64,000 nucleotides of DNA from Micromonospora parva (GTDB taxonomy: Bacteria > Actinomycetota > Actinomycetes > Mycobacteriales > Micromonosporaceae), in assembly GCF_000718515.1 (NCBI RefSeq), contig NZ_JNZS01000012.1, positions 62,001-126,000 on the forward strand, written 5' to 3'. The notes below the pieces were generated by a model. The model saw only the letters and a list, made by a program, of their open reading frames with translations. It was not told the origin of the DNA and did not search any database. Every line of letters begins with the position of its first letter. Position 1 is the stretch's first letter. Below, in pieces: positions 17,936 to 26,479 of the stretch. Made by a program: the position numbers and the translations under genes.

Positions 17936-18871
17936 ATGTCCGAGGTACGCACGCCCCCGGTTGTCGCCGCGCTCGACATCGGGGGCACCAAGACGGCCGC
18001 CGCCCTGGTGACCCGCCAGGGTGAGGTCGTCGACCGGATCACCGTCCCCACCCCCGGCCGGGCCGGGGCGACCGCCATCATCGACACCGCGGCCGACCTC
18101 GTCGCTCGGCTGCGGGCGAGGGCGATGGGAACCCGCGTCAGTGCCCTCGGCGTCGGCAGCGCCGGGGTGATCGACCACCGGACGGGTCGGGTGCTGTCGG
18201 CCACCGACGCCCTGGCCGGGTGGGCCGGCACCGACCTGAGCGGCCGGCTGCGGGCCCTGCTCGACCTGCCCGTCACCGCCATCAACGACGTGCACGCGCA
18301 CGCCCTCGGCGAGGCGCGGCACGGCGCGGCGGCCGGCCACCAGACGCTGCTCCTGATCGCGGTCGGCACCGGTATCGGTGCCTCGTTCGTCGTCGACGGC
18401 AGCGCGCTGACCGGTGCCCACTCCGCCGCCGGCCACGCCGGCCACCAACCCTCGCCGTACGCCGGGCGGTTGCGGTGCACCTGCGGCGGGCAGGGGCACC
18501 TGGAGGCGATCGCCTCCGGGCCCGGCCTGGCCGAGGAGTACGCGCGGCGGACCGGCCAGCCGGTCGGTGACCTGCGCGCGGTGGCCGTACGCGCGGCAGA
18601 CGGCGACCCGATCGCCCGGGAGGTGGTCCTGCTGGGCGGGGCCGCCGTCGGCTCGGCGGTCGGCGGGCTGGTCAACATGCTCGACCCCGCTGTCGTCGTC
18701 ATCGGCGGCGGTGTCGCCGGCCTCGGCGACGCCTGGTGGCAGGCGCTGCGCGACGCCGTACGGCGGGAGACGTTGCCCGTCCTGGACGACGTGCCCGTCC
18801 TGGCCTCGACCCTCGGATCGGACGCCCCACTTCTCGGCGCCGCCGCACTCGCCTGGGAGGGCACCGCATGA
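17936..18871 (+). CDS. nanK: ROK-family sugar kinase, probable N-acetylmannosamine kinase
   Basis: 311 residues from ATG at 17936, 2 bp after the aldolase stop. ALDIGGTKTAAALV is the phosphate-binding start of ROK kinases; LLLIAVGTGIGASFVV is the second. The zinc motif region reads GRLRCTCGGQGHLEAIASG: two Cys are present but the usual GC of the third position is GH. Between the aldolase and NanE the natural role is phosphorylating ManNAc to ManNAc-6-P; glucose kinase is an alternative. Confidence 0.85.
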   Translation: MSEVRTPPVVAALDIGGTKTAAALVTRQGEVVDRITVPTPGRAGATAIIDTAADLVARLRARAMGTRVSALGVGSAGVIDHRTGRVLSATDALAGWAGTDLSGRLRALLDLPVTAINDVHAHALGEARHGAAAGHQTLLLIAVGTGIGASFVVDGSALTGAHSAAGHAGHQPSPYAGRLRCTCGGQGHLEAIASGPGLAEEYARRTGQPVGDLRAVAVRAADGDPIAREVVLLGGAAVGSAVGGLVNMLDPAVVVIGGGVAGLGDAWWQALRDAVRRETLPVLDDVPVLASTLGSDAPLLGAAALAWEGTA

Positions 18872-19566
18872 ACACGCTGATCGCGCAGCTCCGGCACCGC
18901 CTCGTCGTCTCCTGCCAGGCGTACCCGGGCGAGCCGATGCGCAGCCCGGACACGATGCGCCGGGTGGCCCTCGCCGCCGCCCACGGGGGCGCCGCCGGCA
19001 TCCGCGCCCAGGGCCTGGCGGACATCTCGGCCATCCGGGGGGCGGTCGACCTGCCACTGATAGGGCTGTGGAAGGACGGGGACGACGACGTCTTCATCAC
19101 CCCCACGCTGGAGCACGCGCTGTCGGTGGCGCGGGCCGGCGCGCACATCGTCGCCCTCGACGGCACCGCGCGACCCCGGCCGGACGGCCGCACCCTCGCC
19201 GACACCATCGCCGCCGTCCACCAGCTGACCGGGGCTCTGGTGATGGCCGACTGTTCCACCCTCGCCGAGGGGATCGACGCCGCGGCGGCGGGTGCCGACC
19301 TGGTCGGCACCACCCTGTCCGGCTACACCGCGTACACCAGCAAGCAGCCCGGCCCGGACCTGGACCTGGTGGCCCGGCTCGCCAGCTCGGTCGACGTGCC
19401 GGTGGTCGCGGAGGGCCGGATCCACACACCGGCCCACGCGGCCCAGGCGCTGCGGGCCGGGGCGTGGACGGTGGTGGTGGGTACGGCGATCACCCATCCC
19501 AGCACCATCACCGGGTGGTTCGCGGCGGCGATGGCGAGCGTCGCACCCACCCCCACGAACATCTGA
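18868..19566 (+). CDS. nanE: N-acylglucosamine-6-phosphate 2-epimerase
   Basis: 232 residues from ATG at 18868, overlapping the kinase stop (ATGA), behind GGGAGG. NanE features are LVVSCQAYPGEPM, GIRAQGLADI, IGLWKDGDD (catalytic Lys region), VALDGTARPRPDG, and VVAEGRIHTP near the end. It converts ManNAc-6-P to GlcNAc-6-P. The later enzymes, NagA deacetylase and NagB deaminase, are not in this window and must be elsewhere. Confidence 0.92.
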   Translation: MNTLIAQLRHRLVVSCQAYPGEPMRSPDTMRRVALAAAHGGAAGIRAQGLADISAIRGAVDLPLIGLWKDGDDDVFITPTLEHALSVARAGAHIVALDGTARPRPDGRTLADTIAAVHQLTGALVMADCSTLAEGIDAAAAGADLVGTTLSGYTAYTSKQPGPDLDLVARLASSVDVPVVAEGRIHTPAHAAQALRAGAWTVVVGTAITHPSTITGWFAAAMASVAPTPTNI

Positions 19567-19593
19567 CAATCCTGCTGCCGTGGAGGCGAAGCT

Positions 19594-20559
19594 GTGGCTC
19601 TGAGCGATCTCACCGTCGCCGACTGCTGGGCGTACCGACCCGACCTGACGGTTCCGGACGACCTGGACGCGTTCTGGAAGCGGACGCTCGGTGCCGCCGA
19701 GGCCGGGGCGGCGACGTACGAGCCCGTCGACACCGGGCTCACCCAGATCCGCACCTTCTCGGTCACCGTCCCCGGCTTCGGCGACGAGCCGGTGCACGGC
19801 TGGCTGCACCTGCCGGCGACCGCCACCGGGCCGCTGGCGTGCGTGGTCGAATACCTCGGGTACGGCCGGGGCCGGGGCCTGCCGCACGAGAAGCTCTTCT
19901 GGGCCTCGGCGGGCTTCGCGCACCTCATCATGGACACCCGGGGGCAGGGCTGGAGTGCCGCGCCCGGCAGCACCGCCGACTCGCACCGGTACCCGGCGGG
20001 CACCGTTCCGGGGTTCCTCACCCGTGGGGTCACCAGCCCGGAGGACTTCTACTACCGCAGGCTGATCACCGACGCGGTCCGGTTCGCCCAGGCCGCCCAG
20101 GAGCATCCCGCCGTCGACCCCGACCGGGTCGTCGTCACCGGCATCAGCCAGGGAGGGGGCCTGTCGCTGGCGGTGGCCGCGTTGTTCCCGGGCGTGGCGG
20201 CGGTCATGCCCGACGTGCCGTTCCTGTGTGACTTCCCGCGCGCCGTCCGGGTCGCCACCGAGGGCCCCTACGGCGAGGTCGCCGAGTATCTCGCGCTGCA
20301 CCGCGACCAGAGCAGCCAGGTGTTCCGCACGTTGTCGTACGTCGACGCCGCGGTGCTCGCACCCGGCGCGACAGCGCCCGCGCTGTTCTCCGTCGCGATG
20401 ATGGACCGGATCTGCCCACCCTCGACCTGCTTCGCCGCCTACCACCGCTACGGGGGCGACAAGGACGTGCGCGTGTACGAGTTCAACGACCACGAGGGTG
20501 GCGAGGCGCACCAGCAGCTCGAACAGCTCGCCTGGCTGCACAAGCTCTTCGGCCGCTGA
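19594..20559 (+). CDS. CE7-type esterase (acetyl xylan esterase/cephalosporin-C deacetylase family)
   Basis: 321 residues from GTG at 19594, GGAGG 7 nt before it, 27 bp after nanE. An alpha/beta hydrolase of the CE7 family: MDTRGQGWS, nucleophile elbow GISQGGG, an Asp in MMDRICPPSTC and the His in NDHEGG, all in family order. No signal peptide, so it acts in the cytoplasm on small acetylated sugars. As last gene of a sialic acid operon it may remove O-acetyl groups from imported sialic acids or ManNAc; that role is inferred. It ends 21 bp from the convergent Rrf2 gene. Confidence 0.85.
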   Translation: MALSDLTVADCWAYRPDLTVPDDLDAFWKRTLGAAEAGAATYEPVDTGLTQIRTFSVTVPGFGDEPVHGWLHLPATATGPLACVVEYLGYGRGRGLPHEKLFWASAGFAHLIMDTRGQGWSAAPGSTADSHRYPAGTVPGFLTRGVTSPEDFYYRRLITDAVRFAQAAQEHPAVDPDRVVVTGISQGGGLSLAVAALFPGVAAVMPDVPFLCDFPRAVRVATEGPYGEVAEYLALHRDQSSQVFRTLSYVDAAVLAPGATAPALFSVAMMDRICPPSTCFAAYHRYGGDKDVRVYEFNDHEGGEAHQQLEQLAWLHKLFGR

Positions 20560-20580
20560 GGCGGTGGCCGGCGGCTGGCG

Positions 20581-21036
20581 TCAGCGCGGCTCCCACGCGT
20601 CGGGCAGCGCGGTGAGCTTGCGGACGTGCGCGGGCAGTCGACCGCTGACGATCTCGGCGAGGCTCACCTCGTCGACGACCCGCCGCACCGCCGCCCGGAC
20701 GGCCACCCACAGGCCGGGCAGGTTCTCCGCGGAGCCTTCGTAGCGGGTTTCCTCGGGACGCAGCCCGCGTACCCCGGCCAGGGGACCCTCAACTGCGCGC
20801 AGCACCGCGCCGACCGTCACCTCGCGGGGCGGGCGGGCGAGCGTGTAGCCGCCCTCGGCGCCGCGTTGGGCGCGGACGATGCCGGCCCGGCGCAGATCAG
20901 CCAGGACCGCCTCCAGGAACTTGCGGGGCATGTCCTGCTCCGCGGCGATGGCCTGGGTGGACAGCAGCGAGGGGTACGCGGTGGCGAGGCTCAACGCCGC
21001 CCGTACCGCGTAGTCGCCGCGCGCGGAGATCTGCAC
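20581..21036 (-). CDS. Rrf2-family transcriptional regulator without cysteines
   Basis: 151 residues from ATG at 21036. The N-terminus MQISARGDYAVRAALSLA and the wing AQRGAEGGYTLARPP are Rrf2 hallmarks. There is no Cys, so it cannot carry the Fe-S cluster of IscR or NsrR in the usual way; such members sense other signals. It lies 7 bp after the AraC gene, likely co-transcribed. Confidence 0.88.
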   Translation of the reverse strand: MQISARGDYAVRAALSLATAYPSLLSTQAIAAEQDMPRKFLEAVLADLRRAGIVRAQRGAEGGYTLARPPREVTVGAVLRAVEGPLAGVRGLRPEETRYEGSAENLPGLWVAVRAAVRRVVDEVSLAEIVSGRLPAHVRKLTALPDAWEPR

Positions 21037-21043
21037 CCTGTCA

Positions 21044-22036
21044 TCATGCCCGGCCGGTGACGCCCGGCCCTCCGGCGGGCGGCAGTGGTCTCATCGGGTG
21101 CTCACCGTTGGCGGAGTCACCGGCGCTGCCGAGGCGGAATCTGCCCCCGTTGGCGGCCGTCGACTCGGCCGGCGGTCGCTGTCGGATCACCCGATTGGCC
21201 GCCGGTTGGTCCCGTGCGGCCCGGAACGCGCCGGGGCTGACGCCGATTTCGCGGGTGAAGAAGCGGCCGAAGTTGGTGGGTTCGGAGAAGCCGAGCCGCC
21301 GGCCGATCTCGGCGATCGGCAGATCCGTGGTGGCGAGTAACCGGCCGGCCTGCAACGCGACCCGCTCGTCGATGACCTGCTTGGCGCTGCGCCCGGTGAC
21401 GGCCAGGCAGGCCCGGGTCAGGGTCCGCACGGAGCAGCCCAGCTCGGCCGCGTAGTCCTCGACCCGCCGGGTGTGCGCATAGCCGTGCTCCACCTCGCGG
21501 CGGAACCGGTGGAACGTCTCGTCCTCGGGCCGCGACGACGGCCGGTCGGCGTGCGGCAGGGCCAGCCGCAGCAGCAGCACGGCCAGCTGGTGCCGGAGCA
21601 GCACGCGGGCGGTGGGACCGTCGGGGTGCCGCCGACAGTCCACCGCCAACTGGCTCACCTCGCTGATCACCGCGTCCTCGTCCTCACCGGCCAACTGCCG
21701 CCAGGTCGCGGTGGCGCTCAGGTCGACGTCGAAGTCGCGTACCGCCTCGGGATCCCAGGCGACCACCGTGGCGTCGAACTGGGGGCCTGCGCAGCGCAGC
21801 ACCTGGCCGGGGCGGACCCGCAGCAGCGTGCCGGGCCGGCACAGCAGCAGGTGAAAGTCGAGCTCGGCGTCGCCGTGCCCCCGGGTGGTGAGAATCAACA
21901 GCTCCCGCTCGACGATCACCGGCCGACGCCAGCCCGGGTCGCCGGCAAGGTCGGCCAGCGCGAACGTGGCTATCTCGTCGGGCACGCGAGACGCCGTTCC
22001 GATCGATGGCGCGGGGGAGGGATCGGTGGAGACCAT
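21044..22036 (-). CDS. AraC-family transcriptional regulator
   Basis: 330 residues from ATG at 22036. An N-terminal cupin-like sensing region (about 20-170) is followed by an AraC double HTH at about 195-295: VEDYAAELGCSVRTLTRACL and IAEIGRRLGFSEPTNFGRFF. The C-terminal 40 residues are Arg/Pro-rich and may be disordered. It is divergent from the SDR gene, 197 bp away, and may control it. Target and ligand unknown. Confidence 0.88.
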   Translation of the reverse strand: MVSTDPSPAPSIGTASRVPDEIATFALADLAGDPGWRRPVIVERELLILTTRGHGDAELDFHLLLCRPGTLLRVRPGQVLRCAGPQFDATVVAWDPEAVRDFDVDLSATATWRQLAGEDEDAVISEVSQLAVDCRRHPDGPTARVLLRHQLAVLLLRLALPHADRPSSRPEDETFHRFRREVEHGYAHTRRVEDYAAELGCSVRTLTRACLAVTGRSAKQVIDERVALQAGRLLATTDLPIAEIGRRLGFSEPTNFGRFFTREIGVSPGAFRAARDQPAANRVIRQRPPAESTAANGGRFRLGSAGDSANGEHPMRPLPPAGGPGVTGRA

Positions 22037-22233
22037 CGCCTGCGACGGTAGCCCGAACCGCAGGTCACCGCATCCCGGTCACCGTTCGGAGCGGAATCCG
22101 CGGTGCGCCCCGGGCTTGTTTCGGTCCTGGCGGCCAAGCTACGTTACCCGACGGTAGCGCCGCCGGTCCGCGGTCCACCCGGCACTCGCCGGTCACCCCG
22201 GCCGGCCGGCGGCCCCCGCCGACTCGCGATGGG

Positions 22234-23016
22234 ATGGGCATGACGCAGCTGTTCTCGGTCGAAGGTAAGACGGTCCTGGTCACCGGCGGGTCGCGGGGGA
22301 TCGGGCTGATGATCGCCCAGGGCTTCGTCCGGGCCGGCGCACACGTGATCATCTCGTCGCGTAAGGCGGACGTCTGCGAGGCGGTCGCCACCACCCTCTC
22401 CGCCGAGGGGCGCTGCGAGGCCATCCCCGCCGACCTCAGCGACGACGCCGGCGCCGAGACACTGGCCGCCGCCGTGCGCGAGCGCTTCGGTCGGCTCGAC
22501 GTGCTGGTCAACAACGCGGGCGCGACCTGGGGCGCACCGCTGGAGGACTACCCCGAGGCCGCGTTCGACAAGCTCTGGGCGGTCAACGTCAAGGCCGTCT
22601 TCCGGCTCACCACCGCGCTGCTGCCGGCGCTGCGCGCCGCCGCCAGCGCCGACGACCCGGCCCGCGTGATCAACATCGGGTCGATCGACGGCATCCGGGT
22701 GCCGATGATGGAGGTGTACGCGTACTCGGCCACCAAGGCGGCCGTGCACATGCTCACCCGCAGCCTCGCCCACCAGCTCGCCGGTGAGCAGATCACCGTC
22801 AACGCGATAGCGCCCGGCCCGTTCGAGAGCAAGATGATGGCGTTCGCGCTCGACGACCCGGCGAGCCGGGCCGCCATCGAGCAGCAGGTGCCACTGGGCC
22901 GCATCGGACGCCCCGAGGACATGGCCGGCACGGCCATCTACCTCTCGTCACGCGCCGGCGCGTACCTCACCGGCGCGGTCATCCCCGTCGACGGCGGCAT
23001 CACCACGCACGGCTGA
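22234..23016 (+). CDS. SDR-family reductase (RhlG/FabG-like)
   Basis: 260 residues from ATG at 22234; ATG 22240 is an equally good alternative, and both follow GGGATGGG-type DNA. Rossmann motif VTGGSRGIG, LVNNAG, catalytic Ser in INIGSIDG and YSATK for Tyr and Lys are all present, so it should be an active NAD(P)H oxidoreductase. Overall sequence resembles RhlG-type and 3-oxoacyl-ACP reductases. It stands alone, divergent from the AraC regulator and followed by a strong hairpin. Confidence 0.88.
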   Translation: MGMTQLFSVEGKTVLVTGGSRGIGLMIAQGFVRAGAHVIISSRKADVCEAVATTLSAEGRCEAIPADLSDDAGAETLAAAVRERFGRLDVLVNNAGATWGAPLEDYPEAAFDKLWAVNVKAVFRLTTALLPALRAAASADDPARVINIGSIDGIRVPMMEVYAYSATKAAVHMLTRSLAHQLAGEQITVNAIAPGPFESKMMAFALDDPASRAAIEQQVPLGRIGRPEDMAGTAIYLSSRAGAYLTGAVIPVDGGITTHG

Positions 23017-23064
23017 GCACCGGCCGACCCGGGGCGCGCTGTCCGCGTACCCGATGGGCGTGTG

Positions 23065-23103
23065 CCGGGGCCGCGCGGACTCGGCAGATCCGCGCGGCCC
23101 CGG
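23065..23103. terminator. Bidirectional terminator hairpin
   Basis: A perfect 15-bp GC-rich stem (23065-23079 with 23089-23103, CCGGGGCCGCGCGGA) with a 9-nt loop between the convergent SDR and SsgB-like genes. Confidence 0.85.
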
Positions 23104-23131
23104 TGTGGCCGGTGTTGCAGTTTTCGGTTGG

Positions 23132-23563
23132 TCAGCGACCGGCGAGCAGCCGGTTCACCGCCGTGTCGACGTCCAGGTGCTCGGCCTCACGGCCGCGCGG
23201 GACGACGACGTAGGTCCGTCGAAGGAAACGCACCAGGACGCTGCGCGGCACCTCGAAGAGGGCGTTGCCGTCCGGTGACGAGAGGGCCAGCGCGACGAAA
23301 TCGCCGCGCGGTGTGGCCCAGGGCCAGACCCGCACATCCCCGATGCCGGCCGGCTCGTCCAGGCCGGTGACCAGAAGTTCGCGAGCGAACGACCAACTCA
23401 CCGCCTCGCCCCCGGCCGATTCGGCATGGAACAGGACATGGACCGCATACGGGTCAGCAGGGTCGTAACGCAGACTGGCACGCACCGGCAAGGCGGTGGC
23501 GTCAGGTGCGACGAGCCTTAGCGACGTCTCGACCTCTACGGTCGTCGGTCGGATGACACTCAT
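23132..23563 (-). CDS. SsgA/SsgB-family sporulation and cell division regulator
   Basis: 143 residues from ATG at 23563. It matches the SsgA-like family through LPVRASLRYDPADPYAVHVLF, WSFARELLVTGL, GDVRVWPW and LALSSPDG. These proteins are confined to morphologically complex actinomycetes; SsgB helps place FtsZ for sporulation septation. The close fit to SsgB length and motifs suggests this is the genus's SsgB, but other SsgA-like paralogues cannot be excluded. It supports a sporulating actinomycete host. Confidence 0.88.
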   Translation of the reverse strand: MSVIRPTTVEVETSLRLVAPDATALPVRASLRYDPADPYAVHVLFHAESAGGEAVSWSFARELLVTGLDEPAGIGDVRVWPWATPRGDFVALALSSPDGNALFEVPRSVLVRFLRRTYVVVPRGREAEHLDVDTAVNRLLAGR

Positions 23564-23836
23564 GGACGTTCTCCCCCCGGCACCGCTGCGGAACGCGCGT
23601 GTCCCGCTTTTCCCATACTCAGGTGCTACTCCTGGCTACGCTCCGCCATACGCTGACTTCACCCAGTGGTGGGAAGGGGGACGGAAAGGCCGCGTGAATG
23701 TGAGCATTCATGTAGGATTTCCGGTTCTGCCCAGTGCGTGATCCCGCCCGGCATCGGGTGGCTCAGTCGTCGACTTACTCCGGTAACGTCCAGTCGGCCG
23801 TTGCAGTGACGGGCCCGAGCGACACTGGGGGGTGAA

Positions 23837-24481
23837 ATGGTGACGAAGCAATCCTCATTGGATGCGGCGGCGGCGCCCGGCCCGCCGAAAGTCGCGGTCC
23901 GAGCAGCCGAAAAGCGGGGGTACGGAGTGCCGATGAAGCAGCCCGAACGGGCCGGTCGGCCGGCGTCCGACGCCGGTCGTTCCGGTGGCGATGACGCCGG
24001 TGCCGGTCGTCGTGGTGGCGCCGGTGCGGATCGCGGCAGCGATGCCGGTGGCGGCGTCGTCGCCGTGCAGGACCCACCGCGCCGCCCCCGCTGGCGCGAG
24101 CGGATCTCACTGACCCTCGACCTCATCCGCGCCAACCCCACCGGCCGGATCGCCCTCAAGATCTTCATCGCGATCGCCGGGGCGCTGGTGGTGACCATCG
24201 GCATCGCCCTCATCCCGCTCCCCGGGCCGGGCTGGCTGCTGGTCATCGCCGGCCTGGGCATCTGGGCCGTCGAATACCACTGGGCCCGCCGGCTGCTCGG
24301 CTTCACCCGCCGCCACGTCCACGGCTGGACGCGCTGGGTGACCAGACAGTCGCTGTTGGTGCGAATTGTGCTCGGCTCCGTCGGCCTGGTCTTCGTGGCC
24401 ACGGTGGTCTGGCTGTCCCTCAAGTACAGCCTCGGCATCGACGTGGTCGCCGAAGCGATGCGGTACCTCGCGACGCACTGA
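23837..24481 (+). CDS. PGPGW-motif membrane protein (TIGR02611-type)
   Basis: 214 residues from ATG at 23837, behind GGGGGTGAA. The first 95 residues are Arg/Gly/Asp-rich and look disordered; the rest has two helices before and after LIPLPGPGWLLVIAGLG, the signature of this small actinobacterial family, and a third helix near the end. Function is unknown. It is divergent from the SsgB-like gene, with a 273-bp gap, and ends 50 bp before tRNA-Val. Confidence 0.8.
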   Translation: MVTKQSSLDAAAAPGPPKVAVRAAEKRGYGVPMKQPERAGRPASDAGRSGGDDAGAGRRGGAGADRGSDAGGGVVAVQDPPRRPRWRERISLTLDLIRANPTGRIALKIFIAIAGALVVTIGIALIPLPGPGWLLVIAGLGIWAVEYHWARRLLGFTRRHVHGWTRWVTRQSLLVRIVLGSVGLVFVATVVWLSLKYSLGIDVVAEAMRYLATH

Positions 24482-24531
24482 CCCCGGATTTCCGGTCCGG
24501 TTCCACGATCGGGTAGAGTCACAGGCGCTGA

Positions 24532-24603
24532 GGGCGATTAGCTCAGTGGGAGAGCGCTTCGTTCACACCGAAGAGGTCGCTGGTTCGATACCAGCATCGC
24601 CCA
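24532..24603 (+). tRNA. tRNA-Val (anticodon CAC)
   Basis: The 72 nt fold into a full cloverleaf: acceptor GGGCGAT/ATCGCCC with A as discriminator, D stem GCTC/GAGC, anticodon stem CTTCG/CGAAG around TTCACAC (anticodon CAC), a 5-nt variable loop, and T stem GCTGG/CCAGC with TTCGATA. CCA is not encoded except by chance. Its 3' part is the attachment site of the mobile element. Confidence 0.96.
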
Positions 24604-24604
24604 C
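24561..24604 (+). repeat. att site, copy 1 (3' part of tRNA-Val)
   Basis: 44 bp, from the anticodon loop through the tRNA end, repeated exactly at 29701-29744; the flanking bases differ on both sides. This is the usual footprint of a tyrosine-recombinase element that inserted in the tRNA and restored its 3' end. Confidence 0.93.
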
Positions 24605-24625
24605 TCTCAGTTCTGGCAGTTCAGA

Positions 24626-24658
24626 GGCCGCTTCCCGGGTTCGGGAGGTGGCCTTTTT
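24626..24658 (+). terminator. Rho-independent terminator of tRNA-Val
   Basis: GGCCGCTTCCCG and CGGGAGGTGGCC pair over 12 bp (two G-T pairs) with a 4-nt loop, followed by TTTTT. Confidence 0.88.
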
Positions 24659-24709
24659 GCTGCCTGTACAGCAGCCGGGGTGTGTGGCGCTGCCGGGAGG
24701 GCGGTGAAC

Positions 24710-25045
24710 GTGACTGAAGTGTTGAGGGTCCAGGACCTCCGCCGGGTGTGCGGCGTGCTGCTGGACATGGTGGAGGAGCGGTTCGGCGCGGAGATCGATC
24801 TGTCCCGTGTCGATGTCGACCTCTACTGGAACGTCGACCTGGGGACCGCGTTCGACCTGAAAGACGTTCCGGAGTCAGGGCTCGACGTCGGGCAGATCAG
24901 TGACGACGTGGCAGAGCTACATGCACTGCTGCGCCGTCCGGCAGGCGACGTGCCGGTGCTCTGGCACGACCTGCAACACCTCGCCGGTGTTTTGAGGCTG
25001 CTGGCCTACCTTGACCTGCCAGCCGTCAACGCTGGCGAGAGCTGA
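24710..25045 (+). CDS. Hypothetical protein in the AICE remnant
   Basis: 112 residues from GTG at 24710, 9 nt after GGGAGG; GTG at 24704 is possible but too close to that site. The protein is acidic and soluble with no signal peptide (for example EIDLSRVDVDLYWNVDLG) and a helical C-terminal half. Composition is like small accessory proteins on actinomycete elements. I do not recognise a family. Confidence 0.6.
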   Translation: MTEVLRVQDLRRVCGVLLDMVEERFGAEIDLSRVDVDLYWNVDLGTAFDLKDVPESGLDVGQISDDVAELHALLRRPAGDVPVLWHDLQHLAGVLRLLAYLDLPAVNAGES

Positions 25046-25099
25046 AGGAGCACCAGCGTCACCGCTGCCCGGCCTGACCGACTGGTGTGTCAGACGCCG

Positions 25100-25301
25100 C
25101 GAGAATCGCCGAGTCGCTTGAGTGTCGCGGGTCGCGGCGAGGTGACGTTCGCTGGCTTGTCTGGTGCGTCGCCACAGCTTCGCCGGAGAAGTAGTTTCAG
25201 ATGGCCTGGTGCTCGTGGTCGCAGCAGTCCAGACACAACGGCTGCCCGAGCCGCGGATCGTCGTCATTGTGGCTCCACATGTCCGCCAGGTGATGTGCGA
25301 C
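25100..25301 (-). pseudogene. Decayed RepSA-like replication initiator fragment
   Basis: On the minus strand one frame reads PRLGQPLCLDCCDHEHQAI and then a stop; the adjacent frame continues KLWRRTRQASERHLAATR. Joined, these match the C-terminal CLDC-Y/D and ELWRRT motifs that I recall from RepSA-type initiators of actinomycete integrative elements. At least one nonsense change and one frameshift separate the pieces, and the rest of the gene is missing. It is the only replication relic in the element. The rest of 25046-25442 shows no gene. Confidence 0.6.
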
Positions 25302-25442
25302 ATACGGTCTAAGGCCTAGCGGCAGGTCGGCAGAGCGTGAGCGCCGGATCTACCGATTTGAGTGTGTGTCACTGTCGGTCGCTCTCGGCCGGCCTCATGG
25401 CGGAGGGATGACCAGACGCGCTGGCGCCCAGGCCCGTGCCAT

Positions 25443-25898
25443 TCAATCCAGGCAGCGGACGTGGACGGCGATGTGCTGTGGCTGAGCGCCGGTGTCTCGG
25501 TGTAGGACTTCAAGCTCGACACGGTGCCGGTCCATTGAGTCAGGCTCGTTCGCTTCGCCGGCCAGGCAGGTTGGATACGTGCCGTCGTGGTGCAGTGTCC
25601 CGCGCACGTCCTGCCAGCTTTCGGCGATAACCGAGTAGATCGTGTCGCCATCGAGAGGACTCTGCAGCGCTCCGTCTTCCTCAAACGCGATGGACCTTGT
25701 CTCGTCGTTCGACCAGGTGACCGTCCCAACGAGCAGCTCCGGCTTGGCAGTGTGCGGATCGTCGGCAAGCCTGGCCGTCCCGAAGCCGCCGATCAGCCCT
25801 ACGGCGACCAGCGCTAAAGAGAACGCAACCATGGTGAGGCGGCGCTCTGGTGGGGTGTGGACCGCACCTTGCATCGTGTCAGGGGATGGCACTGGCAT
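25443..25898 (-). CDS. Hypothetical exported or membrane-anchored protein
   Basis: 151 residues from ATG at 25898 (ATG 25874 also possible). One hydrophobic helix, MVAFSLALVAVGLIGGFG at about 23-40, is followed by a soluble domain with two Cys in YPTCLAGEANEP and HVRCLD that could pair outside the cell. No family recognised. Codon use is less GC-biased than in the chromosomal genes nearby, in keeping with transferred DNA. Confidence 0.55.
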   Translation of the reverse strand: MPVPSPDTMQGAVHTPPERRLTMVAFSLALVAVGLIGGFGTARLADDPHTAKPELLVGTVTWSNDETRSIAFEEDGALQSPLDGDTIYSVIAESWQDVRGTLHHDGTYPTCLAGEANEPDSMDRHRVELEVLHRDTGAQPQHIAVHVRCLD

Positions 25899-26479
25899 GG
25901 GCGCAAGGTACGCGATCGGCGCTTTCAGGGCTGGCCCAGAAATCCTCCTGCCGCCATCCGCGCTGACGTCGCCGATCAGTTGGCGGACGACTGTCGCACG
26001 TCAGCCGACGGAGGACACTGCCGGCTGTCGGCGGTGTGGGAGGACTTTCTGTACGTCTATCAAGGCGGCCCTGAACGGGCCGCACGCGCCGCCGCCTGGG
26101 CGCGCGTCCGTCGCTCCGCTGGCGCTCCGACTCCGGCTACGCAACACGCCCGGCGGCTGGCGCGGAAGCGGGAAGCCCAGGGGCCGCCGCAGAACGACAG
26201 GCCGTTGATCGGTGTAGTGGTGGGCCGGCAGCCGGCCGGGCCGCGCGGCCACGAGTCCGCGCGGCGTAGGGGAGCGCACGCCGGCCGCGTCGGCGAGCTG
26301 GCGGCGGTCGCGGGGTAGCGGTTACTGGGCCTCCGGCGGGGGCGCTCGGGCTCCGAGATGGTTGCAACCCGTCGGCGCGTTGCGGTCCGCGGGCGGTTGC
26401 GCAGGCCATCCCGTCTGCCATCGACCCGGGCAAGCCGAGCAGACCACTCATCCTCATTACGGCCTGGTGGACTCGCTCT
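25899..26479. other. 581 bp without a convincing gene
   Basis: Open frames exist on both strands, but all are Arg/Pro/Ala-rich with no ribosome site or recognisable motif. I see no repeat or strong hairpin. It may be remains of lost element genes. Confidence 0.5.

Noticed and set aside
17836..20541. 901-codon leftward open frame opposite nanK, nanE and the esterase
   Set aside because: Composition is typical of antisense frames in GC-rich DNA and no ribosome site or motif is present.
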